Below, in pieces: positions 7,661-15,451 of a stretch of 64,000 bases of DNA. The notes beneath the pieces were generated by a model that saw only the letters and a list, made by a program, of their open reading frames with translations, was not told where the DNA came from and ran no database searches. Location of the stretch: positions 1 to 64,000 of IMG/VR virus record IMGVR_UViG_3300050821_002279; one strand, written 5' to 3'. Numbering within the stretch: position 1 is the first letter of the stretch; each line of letters begins with the position of its first letter. The position numbers and the translations under genes were made by a program. Source of the DNA: a virus.

Positions 7661-8392
7661 ATGACGATCAACCCCAGGAAGAGAAACAAGCTTGACCGGA
7701 CACCGGGAGGCATGCGATTGACATTGAGTATGGCTGATTCAATCATTGAGTGCGAACCGCTAACAGTTGAGGCTTGCGACCCAAAACCGACTCAAAAACG
7801 CATCTCCCCCAGGAAGCTAAGGATCTCGGATGATATCAGGGAACACGCTAAAAACCTATGGGTGCGAGGGGTTAAGATAGCTGTAATCTCGGTTGAGACC
7901 GGACTACCAAAGAGCACAATCAAGAATTGGGCTGCGCGTTATGGCTGGATTCAATTGACACGCAATACCACCAAGATCCTAGAGGCGCGCCAAGCAAGCC
8001 TTGTAACACCTGAGGGTAACGCTATACGTAATGCCCTACGGAGAGAGGCGACCCGGCAGATTGAAGTCTTGGAGAGTACCCCAATAAAAGGCTATGACGA
8101 CCTGCCAAACACCCCAGACAGACAGGGCAGAACTACAATGCTCAAGACCATGACTGAAACCGTCAGCATGATCGATGATTGGGAAAGCTCCAACAGGCCC
8201 GGGCTTATTCTGGCTGGTGCGCTATGCTCCGAGTCTCCTGTAGAGATTGCGGCCAGTGTTGAGACGGTCCAAGATCCCGCTTGTGGCATCGGACCCACTA
8301 CAGATAGTGCCCCGATCCAGATTGAAGATAACAGCATACCACAAGCGGAACAAGTCACTGATAGTCATAGCGATGCCAGTCAAGCGCATTGA
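7661..8392 (+). CDS. Helix-turn-helix protein (small-terminase or regulator-like)
   Basis: 243 residues. Residues about 60-95 read DIREHAKNLWVRGVKI followed by AVISVETGLPKSTIKNW and then AARYGW, a helix-turn-helix of the type found in gpP-like terminase small subunits and transposase-like regulators. The rest is low complexity and acidic towards the C-terminus. It stands alone on the plus strand, opposite to the early operon, and far from the large terminase at 33.3 kb, so a regulator of the early region is at least as likely as a small terminase. Confidence 0.6.
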   Translation: MTINPRKRNKLDRTPGGMRLTLSMADSIIECEPLTVEACDPKPTQKRISPRKLRISDDIREHAKNLWVRGVKIAVISVETGLPKSTIKNWAARYGWIQLTRNTTKILEARQASLVTPEGNAIRNALRREATRQIEVLESTPIKGYDDLPNTPDRQGRTTMLKTMTETVSMIDDWESSNRPGLILAGALCSESPVEIAASVETVQDPACGIGPTTDSAPIQIEDNSIPQAEQVTDSHSDASQAH

Positions 8393-8640
8393 AGCTAAGT
8401 GATATTGTGCGATCGCTGGCCCCGGGGGACCGTGAAGCATGCTTGTTTGGCCCAGGTTCAGACCACCCCCCCCCCGCAGCCCCTTTTGGCCCCCGTCGAT
8501 AATTCACTCCCCCTCTCGCTAATTTCTGGAGTTTTACCAAACTTTATTTTTGTTGACGATGGCGTTTACGGGCTGATTCGTGGATAGCAGTTTGAATCCA
8601 CGCGGAAGGTCTTACTCTGTATCTGTATATGTCCTCATTC

Positions 8641-8668
8641 TGTCCACTGGGTGTCCACGCATATCCAC
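8641..8668 (+). repeat. Three helically phased T(G/A)TCCAC repeats
   Basis: TGTCCAC at 8641, TGTCCAC at 8652 and TATCCAC at 8662, spaced 11 and 10 bases, lie immediately upstream of a TTGACA promoter. They resemble degenerate DnaA boxes or operator half-sites. CCACTG and CAGTGG also flank the -35 element as a 6-bp inverted repeat. Confidence 0.5.
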
Positions 8669-8670
8669 TG

Positions 8671-8699
8671 TTGACATTTTTGAATCAGTGGTTTAATCT
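8671..8699 (+). promoter_or_regulatory. Sigma-70-type promoter upstream of the 8709 gene
   Basis: TTGACA at 8671-8676, 17-base spacer, TAATCT at 8694-8699. The ATG at 8709 is only nine bases after the -10, so the mRNA would have almost no leader. The upstream phased repeats suggest regulation. Confidence 0.55.
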
Positions 8700-8708
8700 G
8701 TGTTGAGA

Positions 8709-9188
8709 ATGAACACTTGGACACCTCTTTTTTCGAAGATTGTTGATTCCTCAATTTGGGCTGAGCCGGATTACGTGGTGAAGATTTTTCTTACGATGTT
8801 GGCGCTAAAGGATGCCGATCAGGTTGTGCGCTACAACGCATTTGCGCTGGCTCAGAGGGCGCACAAGACAGAGAAGGAGGTGCTGGACGCGCTGAAGATT
8901 TTAAGTTCACCTGACAAGAAGCGATTGGAGCCACAACCGTTTGATGGGCGCAGGATAGAGCGTGTGGAAGACGGATGGAAGCTTCTCAACGGTCAATTTT
9001 ACGAAGACATGATGCGTGGCATAAACAGGAGGGCTTACAAAGCCAGCAAGCAACGCGAATACCGCGAGCGTAAAAAGACCGCGCAGCAGGTGAAAGCTGA
9101 GAATGATGCTCGCGAGGCGCGGTTTGTCAGGGCCGAAGGCGCGGGGGACTCGGCGGCAATGGATAGGATTGCGGCGGAAGGATTATGA
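8709..9188 (+). CDS. Phage replication-type winged-helix protein
   Basis: 159 residues from ATG at 8709 (GTG at 8700 possible). The N-terminal domain contains WTPLFSKIVDSSIWAEPDYV, then VKIFLTMLALKDADQVVR, ALKILSSPDKKRLEPQPFDG and RRIERVEDGWKLLNG, a pattern I know from conserved phage replisome-organiser-like proteins with a winged helix. A basic NRR...KQREYRERKK segment follows. It ends in a 6-base convergent overlap with the minus-strand gene at 9183. Confidence 0.65.
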   Translation: MNTWTPLFSKIVDSSIWAEPDYVVKIFLTMLALKDADQVVRYNAFALAQRAHKTEKEVLDALKILSSPDKKRLEPQPFDGRRIERVEDGWKLLNGQFYEDMMRGINRRAYKASKQREYRERKKTAQQVKAENDAREARFVRAEGAGDSAAMDRIAAEGL

Positions 9189-9416
9189 TCCCGCCACCCC
9201 GCATTCAATCAGCGACACGATTGCCCCTCGTTTAATATTCAAGCACTCGGTCTCCAGGCCGTCCGCGCAGATTAATATCAGGGGGCCGTCGCAGCCTGCT
9301 GGAGCCGCCCAGAACTTGTCGCCGCGAAGGTTGAACAACTCCACGTCTTTGCCGTCCTTGTCCTTGATAATCTCTCCGTGTGTAGCCTCCCGAACGACTT
9401 GTAGAACCACCCGCAC
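9183..9416 (-). CDS. Hypothetical protein, possibly frameshifted
   Basis: 77 residues from GTG at 9416. The C-terminal part (GEIIKDKDGKDVELFNLRGD, KFWAAP, LETECLNIKRGAIVSLIEC) looks like a real protein. It overlaps in another frame the gene starting at 9457, whose N-terminus is a membrane segment. One membrane protein broken by a frameshift, or two overlapping genes, are both possible. No family recognised. Confidence 0.45.
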   Translation of the reverse strand: MRVVLQVVREATHGEIIKDKDGKDVELFNLRGDKFWAAPAGCDGPLILICADGLETECLNIKRGAIVSLIECGVAGS

Positions 9417-9457
9417 AGCGCCAGGGCGAGGACTGCGGATAAAAGGTTGAGGTTCAT
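9278..9457 (-). CDS. Small membrane protein overlapping the next frame
   Basis: 59 residues from ATG at 9457, coupled by ATGA to the zinc-finger gene upstream. NLLSAVLALALCGWFY is one transmembrane segment. The remaining sequence (Ser/Thr/Arg-rich) looks out of frame and may be a frameshift artefact of a gene that continues in the 9183-9416 frame. Confidence 0.4.
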   Translation of the reverse strand: MNLNLLSAVLALALCGWFYKSFGRLHTERLSRTRTAKTWSCSTFAATSSGRLQQAATAP

Positions 9458-9600
9458 TGGCGTGACTTTACTTGCGTGATTGGGTGCTGGTGCGCGGCGT
9501 AAGGGCATCCCCTCGCATGACGGTAATCGTCTGGATGTTTGCGCTTTTGGCCTTTCTTGAGCATCGGACAACCGCAGAATTTACAAAGTTTATAGCTCAC
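9454..9600 (-). CDS. Small zinc-finger protein
   Basis: 48 residues from GTG at 9600, which overlaps the upstream stop and has GGAAGGGAG nearby. CKFCGCPM and later RGCPYAAHQH give a Cys/His set suggestive of one zinc site. Common composition in phage small genes; function unknown. Confidence 0.55.
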   Translation of the reverse strand: MSYKLCKFCGCPMLKKGQKRKHPDDYRHARGCPYAAHQHPITQVKSRQ

Positions 9601-9893
9601 TTCGCGCTCCCTTCCTGCCCTTGCCTCAAAATCGCTTCGCACTGGGCGAGGGCTTCGCGTGATTTAATTTCAAACACGCATTTATTGCAAACACAGTCAG
9701 AAGTATAGACCACATGTCCTGGTCGTGACCTCAACGCCTCTACCGCCTTTTCGAGCGCGGAGTGGAGTTGCTGACAGTCGGTGATTAGCTTTGCGTGTGA
9801 GGGCGACACTTCACCAAAGCCATCGCACTTGTCGCACCCTTTGCCGTAACACGATGGGCACGCGACTGGATAACCGGCCATGTCAGTTTTCAC
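9597..9893 (-). CDS. DnaJ-type zinc-finger protein
   Basis: 98 residues. CPSCYGKGCDKCDGFG at about residues 13-28 is a CxxCxGxGCxxCxGxG DnaJ-type zinc knuckle without any J domain. A helical middle and a second CVCNKC motif follow. The start is a GTG at 9893; a later ATG at 9881 is possible. Probably a small nucleic-acid- or protein-binding accessory factor. Confidence 0.6.
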   Translation of the reverse strand: MKTDMAGYPVACPSCYGKGCDKCDGFGEVSPSHAKLITDCQQLHSALEKAVEALRSRPGHVVYTSDCVCNKCVFEIKSREALAQCEAILRQGQEGSAK

Positions 9894-9908
9894 GGCTGTT
9901 TTGTCTTT

Positions 9909-10112
9909 TTATGATTGTTCGTTTGTTGCCGCCGTCCAGACGGCGCGGAGCAGGGCGTTGAATCTCGGAGGCCTGGATTCAGGAGATGAAAGACTGAAAA
10001 GCTCTTTGCAGAGTCGGTTCCATGCCCGAGACGCTTCACAGCCCTCAAGTTTAGACGCTTGTTTCCACGTCCATTCAATTTTCTGCTTTCGGTCGCGCTT
10101 GATTGTTTTCAC
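9909..10112 (-). CDS. Hypothetical basic protein
   Basis: 67 residues from GTG at 10112, chosen because GGAGG lies ten bases upstream; an ATG at 10154 would add 14 residues. It is Lys/Arg/Trp-rich (KRDRKQKIEWTWKQAS) with a helical C-terminus. No family recognised. Confidence 0.5.
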   Translation of the reverse strand: MKTIKRDRKQKIEWTWKQASKLEGCEASRAWNRLCKELFSLSSPESRPPRFNALLRAVWTAATNEQS

Positions 10113-10278
10113 AGCTTCGTTTCCTCCAAGAATTTGTCGCGGTCTGTAAACCATTGTCCCACTTCACAAGTATGCATGTTTGCGTGAACTCGTTTCTTGA
10201 CCAGAAATCGTTCAATGGGTTTGGTGTTGGCGCTGGGACTTGATCTTTACCACTTGGGGATTCGTCAGAAGTTTTCAT
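10075..10278 (-). CDS. Hypothetical protein
   Basis: 67 residues beginning MKTSDESPSG; the ATG overlaps the stop of the coiled-coil gene. The N-terminal half looks protein-like, the C-terminal third overlaps the next gene and is less convincing. No family recognised. Confidence 0.45.
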   Translation of the reverse strand: MKTSDESPSGKDQVPAPTPNPLNDFWSRNEFTQTCILVKWDNGLQTATNSWRKRSCENNQARPKAEN

Positions 10279-10913
10279 GTTGCATTGCCCTCCAGCCACT
10301 TCTGGCAGCGTTCAAACCATTCTCGATTTTCCTCATATCGGCAATTCTCCAACAGCCATTCCGCCTCCTCCATCCGAGCAAGGAACGCTTTGCCGCAGTC
10401 TCTGGAAAGTTGACAATCAAATAGTGTTTTGAACGCGGCATCAACATCGCTGCAAAACTGATTAAACGGAATATGGCCAACAGTGGCCGGGAATTGGAAG
10501 TTCATATACTCTTTCAGCCCTCGCCCGCTGAAACTTTCGCGTAATTGAGTTAACGCAATCATAATTTCGCTTCGCATCCCACCCGCCGCCGCTTCCAATT
10601 CCTTTAGAAGTTTCTCGAAATCTTCCCGTAGCTGGTGGTCTATATCGCGCTCTTTGGTCAGCCGCTCAATCGTCTCTTCTGCATCCTTTGAAATTCCGGA
10701 ACGCAGCCGGTCAAGCTGCTCCTTTGAAAACTCAAATGGCAATCCTTCAACAAACCACTTGTTTCGATTTGTGATGAAGCCGCCGTAGTCGCGGCCACGC
10801 ATCGAGTCTTGCGACGGCACAACCTGATTGAGGAGCAAAGCAGCCGCGTTGACCTTCTCTTTCAGCCGCTCAATCGTCTCGTTGGCCTGCGCTAGTTGTG
10901 GGTCGGGGGTCAT
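10275..10913 (-). CDS. Coiled-coil hypothetical protein
   Basis: 212 residues starting at MTPDPQLAQ two bases after the preceding stop. Residues about 5-30 (ANETIERLKEKVNAAALLL) and 70-115 (ETIERLTKERD and following) form heptad-rich helices; the C-terminus is a Trp/Glu-rich helical segment (EAEWLLENCRYEENREWFER). No known family. It belongs to the minus-strand run of small accessory genes. Confidence 0.55.
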   Translation of the reverse strand: MTPDPQLAQANETIERLKEKVNAAALLLNQVVPSQDSMRGRDYGGFITNRNKWFVEGLPFEFSKEQLDRLRSGISKDAEETIERLTKERDIDHQLREDFEKLLKELEAAAGGMRSEIMIALTQLRESFSGRGLKEYMNFQFPATVGHIPFNQFCSDVDAAFKTLFDCQLSRDCGKAFLARMEEAEWLLENCRYEENREWFERCQKWLEGNAT

Positions 10914-10915
10914 AA

Positions 10916-11134
10916 TTAGTATGTTGGCTCTCGCCACGGTGGGTTGAGTGATTGTTCGTAAAGAGCGGTTTCAATTCTTCTAAGACGCTCTTCAACTGTT
11001 AAGCCGTCTAACTTTGAGAAATGTTCCCGCTTGGCTCTTGTTGCCTCTTTTGCAGAACACTCACCGCACTCACCGTTGTAATGACCAGTCGTCTTGCGGC
11101 ATTTGGTGCAGTATATTTGTCGAAACGCCACCAT
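10916..11134 (-). CDS. Small zinc-ribbon protein
   Basis: 72 residues. CTKCRKTTGHYNGECGEC at residues about 9-26 forms a four-cysteine zinc ribbon; a short helical tail follows. Unknown function. Confidence 0.6.
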   Translation of the reverse strand: MVAFRQIYCTKCRKTTGHYNGECGECSAKEATRAKREHFSKLDGLTVEERLRRIETALYEQSLNPPWREPTY

Positions 11135-11136
11135 AT

Positions 11137-11376
11137 TTATTCCCCATCCGATTCCTGATCGCGGTGTTTCGCGTCGATGGCGTCTCGCACTGTTTTGGAA
11201 CCAACGCTGTCATTGTGGAGCCTGAATCCCCTGCCGGTCGTTGAATGTCGAGCAATCCAACACCTTCCGTCAGACATCGAGTCGAGCCAGTCAAGTCGCG
11301 CTTTGTCTTCCAGCAGCCTCTCAATCTCCGTGCGCTGCTGGGAGATGATGCGCTGTAGTTTGTCGATTTCGTTCAT
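11137..11376 (-). CDS. Small coiled-coil protein
   Basis: 79 residues beginning MNEIDKLQRIISQQRTEIE, with GGAGGGG just upstream and an ATGA overlap with the larger gene before it, which decides this start. N-terminal coiled coil, then RLDWLDSM and GRGFRLHND. Short phage proteins with a D-W-L-D-S/x motif after a coiled coil are frequent, but I cannot name a function. Confidence 0.6.
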   Translation of the reverse strand: MNEIDKLQRIISQQRTEIERLLEDKARLDWLDSMSDGRCWIARHSTTGRGFRLHNDSVGSKTVRDAIDAKHRDQESDGE

Positions 11377-12296
11377 GACGCCCCTCCTAAACGTTCCTTG
11401 CGTGTCGCCTTCGTGTACCAATATTCCGGGGTATAACCAGATCCGACAAAGAAGCCTGTACCGGTTTGGCCTCTGTAGTGCTTAACGGCAACCTTGTTTC
11501 TTTCAATGTCGCCGAACGGGGTGAACGAAATATCTCGGACGTGAGTTGGCCTTAGCAGGTCCGTCATTGTGATCTTGATGGCTCTTTTTGCCTGCTGTTG
11601 AAACCGCGTAGTGCGATTGGCCAGCTCCCTCTTGTTCATCTTTGGCAATCTGACTTCAGGGTGGCGTTTTTTGATAAGTTCACTGAGCCACCAATCAAGC
11701 ATCTGTGCACCCTTCGGGATATTGCCCTTGCGCTTGATACTCACTGAGCGTTTCCAAAGCCCAAAACATCTATTTGAGTCTTTGGGGCAGTCGCAGAAAC
11801 GGTGAACCAATTCATCGCGATCGCCCTCTTTTAAGCCATATCCCCAGGCGTACAACTTGATTCCAGTTTTCCGCCACCAGTTCATGACGGCCTTTTCCCT
11901 TCGCCGAAAGAAGGCTGTCCGGCCAGGGTCGGCATTCAGCTTTTTTCCGACATCTCGGTTGTACCTGACAGCAAAATGAAGGTGACCGCCACCAAGGTAA
12001 GGGGTGACAGCCAAATACAAACCTCTAATGGGCGTAGTTAGCGTCCACGTGCAAAGTTTTTTATAATCATCGCTTCCAGAATTAGGCCATCCGAAACGGC
12101 GGAGCATATAGCAACAGAGCCACGCCCCGTCAATTTCATCTCCGAATAACTCCTCAGCCCAACTGCATGGATCTGCACCAGGGCCAGCCGCATAACCTCC
12201 TGTTATCGTTGCCTGATTTGACGAGGGCTTAGTCGTGAATTTCACACGCTGCGCGATCACGCGGTCCTTTTGGTCGAGAAGGTTGTGCTGGGTCAT
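11373..12296 (-). CDS. Hypothetical protein, possible rolling-circle- or replication-type
   Basis: 307 residues from ATG at 12296, preceded by GGAAAGGAAAG and overlapping the stop of the small gene upstream. It has PYLGGGHLHFAVRYNRD (about 110-126), Cys-rich HRFCDCPKDSNRCFG, RRREKAVMNWWRKTG and a basic C-terminus. The H-x-H next to a glycine patch could be read as a nuclease-type motif, but I do not recognise the family and treat it as unknown. It is the largest gene of this minus-strand run, beside the putative origin. Confidence 0.5.
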   Translation of the reverse strand: MTQHNLLDQKDRVIAQRVKFTTKPSSNQATITGGYAAGPGADPCSWAEELFGDEIDGAWLCCYMLRRFGWPNSGSDDYKKLCTWTLTTPIRGLYLAVTPYLGGGHLHFAVRYNRDVGKKLNADPGRTAFFRRREKAVMNWWRKTGIKLYAWGYGLKEGDRDELVHRFCDCPKDSNRCFGLWKRSVSIKRKGNIPKGAQMLDWWLSELIKKRHPEVRLPKMNKRELANRTTRFQQQAKRAIKITMTDLLRPTHVRDISFTPFGDIERNKVAVKHYRGQTGTGFFVGSGYTPEYWYTKATRKERLGGAS

Positions 12297-12475
12297 TTCT
12301 TTCCTTTCCTGAAAATCCTCGCGTTGTAAAGATTTGAAACCATTCTTGGCATTCCAAGGGTAACAGCCTGATTCGCGAGCATTGTGAGAGACAGGTTGAG
12401 GCTGCACCTCTCCTTGATCGAGCAAAGCTTTTTGACGTTTTCTTTGCTGAGTTCGATTTGCGGTCGTAGCGCCAT
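12293..12475 (-). CDS. Putative ribbon-helix-helix regulator
   Basis: 60 residues from ATG at 12475. IELSKENVKKLCSIKERC, then SLNLSLTMLANQAVTLG, has a short strand and two helices in the order expected for Arc-type ribbon-helix-helix DNA-binding proteins. The ATG is six bases after a -10 element, so the message would be leaderless. As first gene of the operon beside the candidate origin, it may regulate its own divergent promoter region (inference). Confidence 0.5.
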   Translation of the reverse strand: MALRPQIELSKENVKKLCSIKERCSLNLSLTMLANQAVTLGMPRMVSNLYNARIFRKGKK

Positions 12476-12481
12476 ATCCAC

Positions 12482-12510
12482 AATTATCCACACCGGCCCA
12501 AAATTGTCAA
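12482..12510 (-). promoter_or_regulatory. Promoter of the 12475-to-9183 minus-strand operon
   Basis: On the minus strand TTGACA (12510-12505), 17-base spacer, ATAATT (12487-12482). The predicted start of transcription coincides with the ATG at 12475. The -10 overlaps a perfect DnaA box, so DnaA binding could couple replication and transcription. Confidence 0.65.
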
Positions 12511-12532
12511 CGAATTATTTTCAACTTTTTTA

Positions 12533-12562
12533 TTGACGCGGGGAAAGGCAATACGGTATAAC
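12533..12562 (+). promoter_or_regulatory. Promoter for the replication operon
   Basis: TTGACG (12533-12538), 18-base spacer, TATAAC (12557-12562) on the plus strand, pointing at the genes from 12726. The leader would be about 155 bases. Confidence 0.65.
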
Positions 12563-12725
12563 CCCCATGCTTGATTGAGCCGGGGCTTGGATAGCTCCGT
12601 AAGAAAAATGCGACATCGACACATTTTCAAAGTTCCGTGCCCGCTTCGATGCCAGAGGTTTCCCATGCCGCCAGGGTGGGTTTATCCTTTATCCACGTCG
12701 AAGCGCGGCACAGAGCCTTGAAACT

Positions 12726-13607
12726 GTGAAGCCCTGGTACCGAAACAGCACGCTCCAGATGGACGACCCGGAGATGGAGTGGCTACAATCCAAAGATCCA
12801 GCCTCTTGCGCAATTTGGGAATGGATCAAGGCCGACTGTCAAAAACGAGACACAGATCAACTCAGGACGCTTTCACCACAGGAGATGGAGTGCGTTTGTA
12901 GGCGGCTCGGGGTGAGTCTCCCCACTTTCTCCCAAGTCTCCCAAAACCTCCAACAGGTCGGGTGGGTGGTCGATGGAAGGGTTAAGGGCTGGAAAAAGTG
13001 GAACGACAGAAACCGGACGCCAGAGGAGGATGCGCTTCGAAAGCAGGTCGAATACTGGAAGCAAAAGGCTGATTCAAAAGACGTTGCAAAGTCGTCACAA
13101 CAACCTCCCCAATTTCTCCCAAATCCTCCCAGACCTCCCCAGTCAGAGGAGAGGAGAGGAGAGGAGAGTACAAATACAGTACCCCCTACCCCCTTAGAAG
13201 CTTTTGAAATCTTCTGGAGTGAATACCCCAGGAAGATGAAACGCGGGGATGCGGAACATGCTTTTGCAGAGGTTAACGCCCACAAGTTTATAAACGACAT
13301 CGTCGCTGCCATTCGCTCCCAAAAATCATCTGAGGGATGGCTTAAGGACTCTGGCAAATTTATCCCGTACCCGGCAAATTGGATTCGCGACAAGCAATGG
13401 TTGGATCAGGCGAACGGTCACGAAATTAAACTGGAAGAATTTTGTACAAAAAATGCGACCCGGTTCAGGGTGATTAGCAATAAAGGATACATTTACTGGA
13501 CTCGCACTGATGGGGGGCCAAGGCGCGAGCAGTGGGGGAACAATCAAGATCAGGAAAAGTCCTTTCAGGCGACTCGTCAGGCATACGACGACTGGGTAAA
13601 GCTGTAA
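12726..13607 (+). CDS. Phage replication protein (initiator / helicase-loader type)
   Basis: 293 residues from GTG at 12726. N-terminal winged-helix-like part (about 1-90), a Pro/Gln-rich linker with a ggaga-repeat DNA tract near 13147-13168, then FEIFWSEYPRKMKRGDAEHA and SGKFIPYPANWIRDKQWLD, the C-terminal signature of phage replication proteins of the O/DnaT-like type (YPRK...A...F...P.PANWI...W). It lies immediately upstream of dnaB and next to the candidate origin, so it probably recruits the helicase. Confidence 0.7.
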   Translation: MKPWYRNSTLQMDDPEMEWLQSKDPASCAIWEWIKADCQKRDTDQLRTLSPQEMECVCRRLGVSLPTFSQVSQNLQQVGWVVDGRVKGWKKWNDRNRTPEEDALRKQVEYWKQKADSKDVAKSSQQPPQFLPNPPRPPQSEERRGEESTNTVPPTPLEAFEIFWSEYPRKMKRGDAEHAFAEVNAHKFINDIVAAIRSQKSSEGWLKDSGKFIPYPANWIRDKQWLDQANGHEIKLEEFCTKNATRFRVISNKGYIYWTRTDGGPRREQWGNNQDQEKSFQATRQAYDDWVKL

Positions 13608-13612
13608 ATTTT

Positions 13613-15076
13613 ATGTCTGACCGATTTGAAGATACAAATTGTGAAAACAGGGAAAGTACAAGCTCGGCAGATCGCCTGCCCCCTCACGACGAGGGCGCTG
13701 AGCGGGCTGTGCTTGGGTCGATACTCATCGATCCGTCAGTTAACATTCACGAGGTTATTCTTCATCTAAAAAACGGCTCAGATGTTTTTTTTGATCACAG
13801 GCACCGGCTGATTTTCAACACGATGTTGGAACTATTTGATGATGATGTGCCAATCGACACGGTGACTCTTTATGAGCGCCTTAACATCTGGGGAAAATCA
13901 GAACAAGCCGGGGGAGTCTCTTATATTTCCACGCTGGCTGACGCAGTAACCTCAACGCAGAATCTTAAAACATGGATGCAAATAATTCTTGGGAAGTACA
14001 TCGTCAGGAACGTGCTTGCGTTCTGCACCGAAAGAGCCCAAGCAGCTTTCGGGGTCAACGGCAACTCAGAACAATTTTTAAGCCAGTTTGAACACGATGC
14101 TTTGGCAATACGCGGTTCAGCGGAATCGTGTGCATCAACAGTGGACGTTCACTCGTCGATATCGTCTCTGTTGGTTGATTACGAGAACGCCGCCAACAAT
14201 AGTGCGCCGGTCGGAATTCAAACCGGATTTATCGATCTCGACCGGCTTGGCGGTGGAATGATGGAGCAGGAATTAATCATCCTGGCTGGACTTAGGAGCA
14301 CCGGAAAAACAACGCTTGCACTCAACATCGCTTACAATGTGGCTATGGCCGGAATTGGCGTTGGAATAATTTCACTGGAGACCAGCGGCAAGAAATTAAT
14401 TCATCGGCTGGCGTGTTACTCTGGGGAAATTTCCGGTTCCGATTTAATGAGAGGCAGAAATCTAGATACGAATGCTCCAAAAGTTACTGCCGCATTTGGC
14501 CGCATAATTTCATTTCAGGAACGGCTATTGATTTGCGAGCGGGCCGATATGAGCACAACGGAACTGGGCGCATTGTGCCGTCGAATGCACCAAAGAGGGG
14601 CAAGACTGTTTATCATCGACTACCTTCAGCTTTTAAACACACAGGGAAAATCCGAGTACGAGAGGATCACTGCCGCTTCTAAGTTTGGGAAACGACTCGC
14701 GAAGTCGCTGAACGCTCCAGTTATCTTACTCTCGGCGCTCAACCGGGAATCTGAAAAGGGTAACAAACCAAGGAAGCCAAGACTTTCCGACTTGAGGGCC
14801 TCGGGACAAATTGAATACGACGCGGACAAGGCTTGGCTCCTTTACGATCCTGAGTTCAAAGAAGAGTTCAACAACGAAGAATCTCGCCACGTCGCTCTCG
14901 ACTTCGCAAAAAATAAAGACGGCCCGACTGGAACGGTCAACCTCACCTTTTTCCCAAAACAATTTCGCATGGCATCAGCGGCCAGTGTCAGCGATGATTA
15001 TGTTCCGCCGCACATTTACCACGAACCACAACAACAAGCAGGACTACCTTACGCCGATGACTCGGGCACAACTTAA
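13613..15076 (+). CDS. dnaB: Replicative DNA helicase DnaB
   Basis: 487 residues from ATG at 13613 (an upstream in-frame ATG at 13532 would overlap the previous gene). N-terminal DnaB domain: LPPHDEGAERAVLGSILID, HRLIFNTMLEL, DTVTLYERL. RecA-like core: GFIDLDRLGGGM, Walker A GLRSTGKTT (about 225-233), GIISLETSGKKL, Walker B LFIIDYLQLL (about 331-340), SALNRESEKG, LRASGQIEYDAD and C-terminal DFAKNKDGPTGTV. All motifs of a hexameric 5'-3' helicase are present, and length is normal. Confidence 0.95.
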   Translation: MSDRFEDTNCENRESTSSADRLPPHDEGAERAVLGSILIDPSVNIHEVILHLKNGSDVFFDHRHRLIFNTMLELFDDDVPIDTVTLYERLNIWGKSEQAGGVSYISTLADAVTSTQNLKTWMQIILGKYIVRNVLAFCTERAQAAFGVNGNSEQFLSQFEHDALAIRGSAESCASTVDVHSSISSLLVDYENAANNSAPVGIQTGFIDLDRLGGGMMEQELIILAGLRSTGKTTLALNIAYNVAMAGIGVGIISLETSGKKLIHRLACYSGEISGSDLMRGRNLDTNAPKVTAAFGRIISFQERLLICERADMSTTELGALCRRMHQRGARLFIIDYLQLLNTQGKSEYERITAASKFGKRLAKSLNAPVILLSALNRESEKGNKPRKPRLSDLRASGQIEYDADKAWLLYDPEFKEEFNNEESRHVALDFAKNKDGPTGTVNLTFFPKQFRMASAASVSDDYVPPHIYHEPQQQAGLPYADDSGTT

Positions 15077-15251
15077 TTGCAGGACTGAGCAAATGGAGGC
15101 ATTCAGAAGAGATTTTGAAATCTTTTGGGCACCTGTAAGAGAGCGCATCATTAAGGAAGGCTATATGGAAAAACGCCACATCGCCATGCTCGAATTGTTC
15201 CTGTGGCGCGAATGGCTAAAGCGACACGATCACAAAACAAATAACCAATGA
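15057..15251 (+). CDS. Small hypothetical protein
   Basis: 64 residues from ATG at 15057, overlapping the dnaB 3' end in another frame (ATG at 15093 is an alternative). Trp- and Arg-rich helical sequence (FRRDFEIFWAPVRERI, LWREWLKRHDHK). Overlaps the next gene by ATGA. Function unknown. Confidence 0.5.
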   Translation: MTRAQLNCRTEQMEAFRRDFEIFWAPVRERIIKEGYMEKRHIAMLELFLWREWLKRHDHKTNNQ

Positions 15252-15451
15252 ACACAACGATTGACATACCCCCAAAAAACACCGGCTTATCCCAGAAGTG
15301 GCGGGACAAGATCCTTGCGACGAAGATCGGGGGACACTTCGACGTGGATACTGAGATGCACCGCAAATCCGTGATGAGTCATCGGCATGGAGCAAAACTT
15401 ACGTCGCGAAAGATCGTGGGGCTGGGATATAGGATTTGGAGACTCGCATGA
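15248..15451 (+). CDS. Small basic hypothetical protein
   Basis: 67 residues; ATGA overlap upstream and downstream. Basic with WRDKILATKIGGHFDVD. No family recognised; part of the replication operon. Confidence 0.5.
   Translation: MNTTIDIPPKNTGLSQKWRDKILATKIGGHFDVDTEMHRKSVMSHRHGAKLTSRKIVGLGYRIWRLA

Larger units (their letters stand above)
8393..8699. other. Intergenic region with C10 tract, phased repeats and promoter
   Basis: Contains a run of ten C (8466-8475), an AT-rich patch around 8535-8555 and the regulatory array described separately. No gene is seen. Confidence 0.5.
12474..12697. other. Candidate replication origin with DnaA boxes
   Basis: ATATCCACA (12474-12482, one mismatch), TTATCCACA (12484-12492, perfect consensus) and TTATCCACG (12689-12697, one mismatch) flank an AT-rich stretch at 12511-12535. 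The site is intergenic, between divergent operons, and directly upstream of the helicase-loader-type gene and dnaB. Box density and location support an origin; this is inference. Confidence 0.5.
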
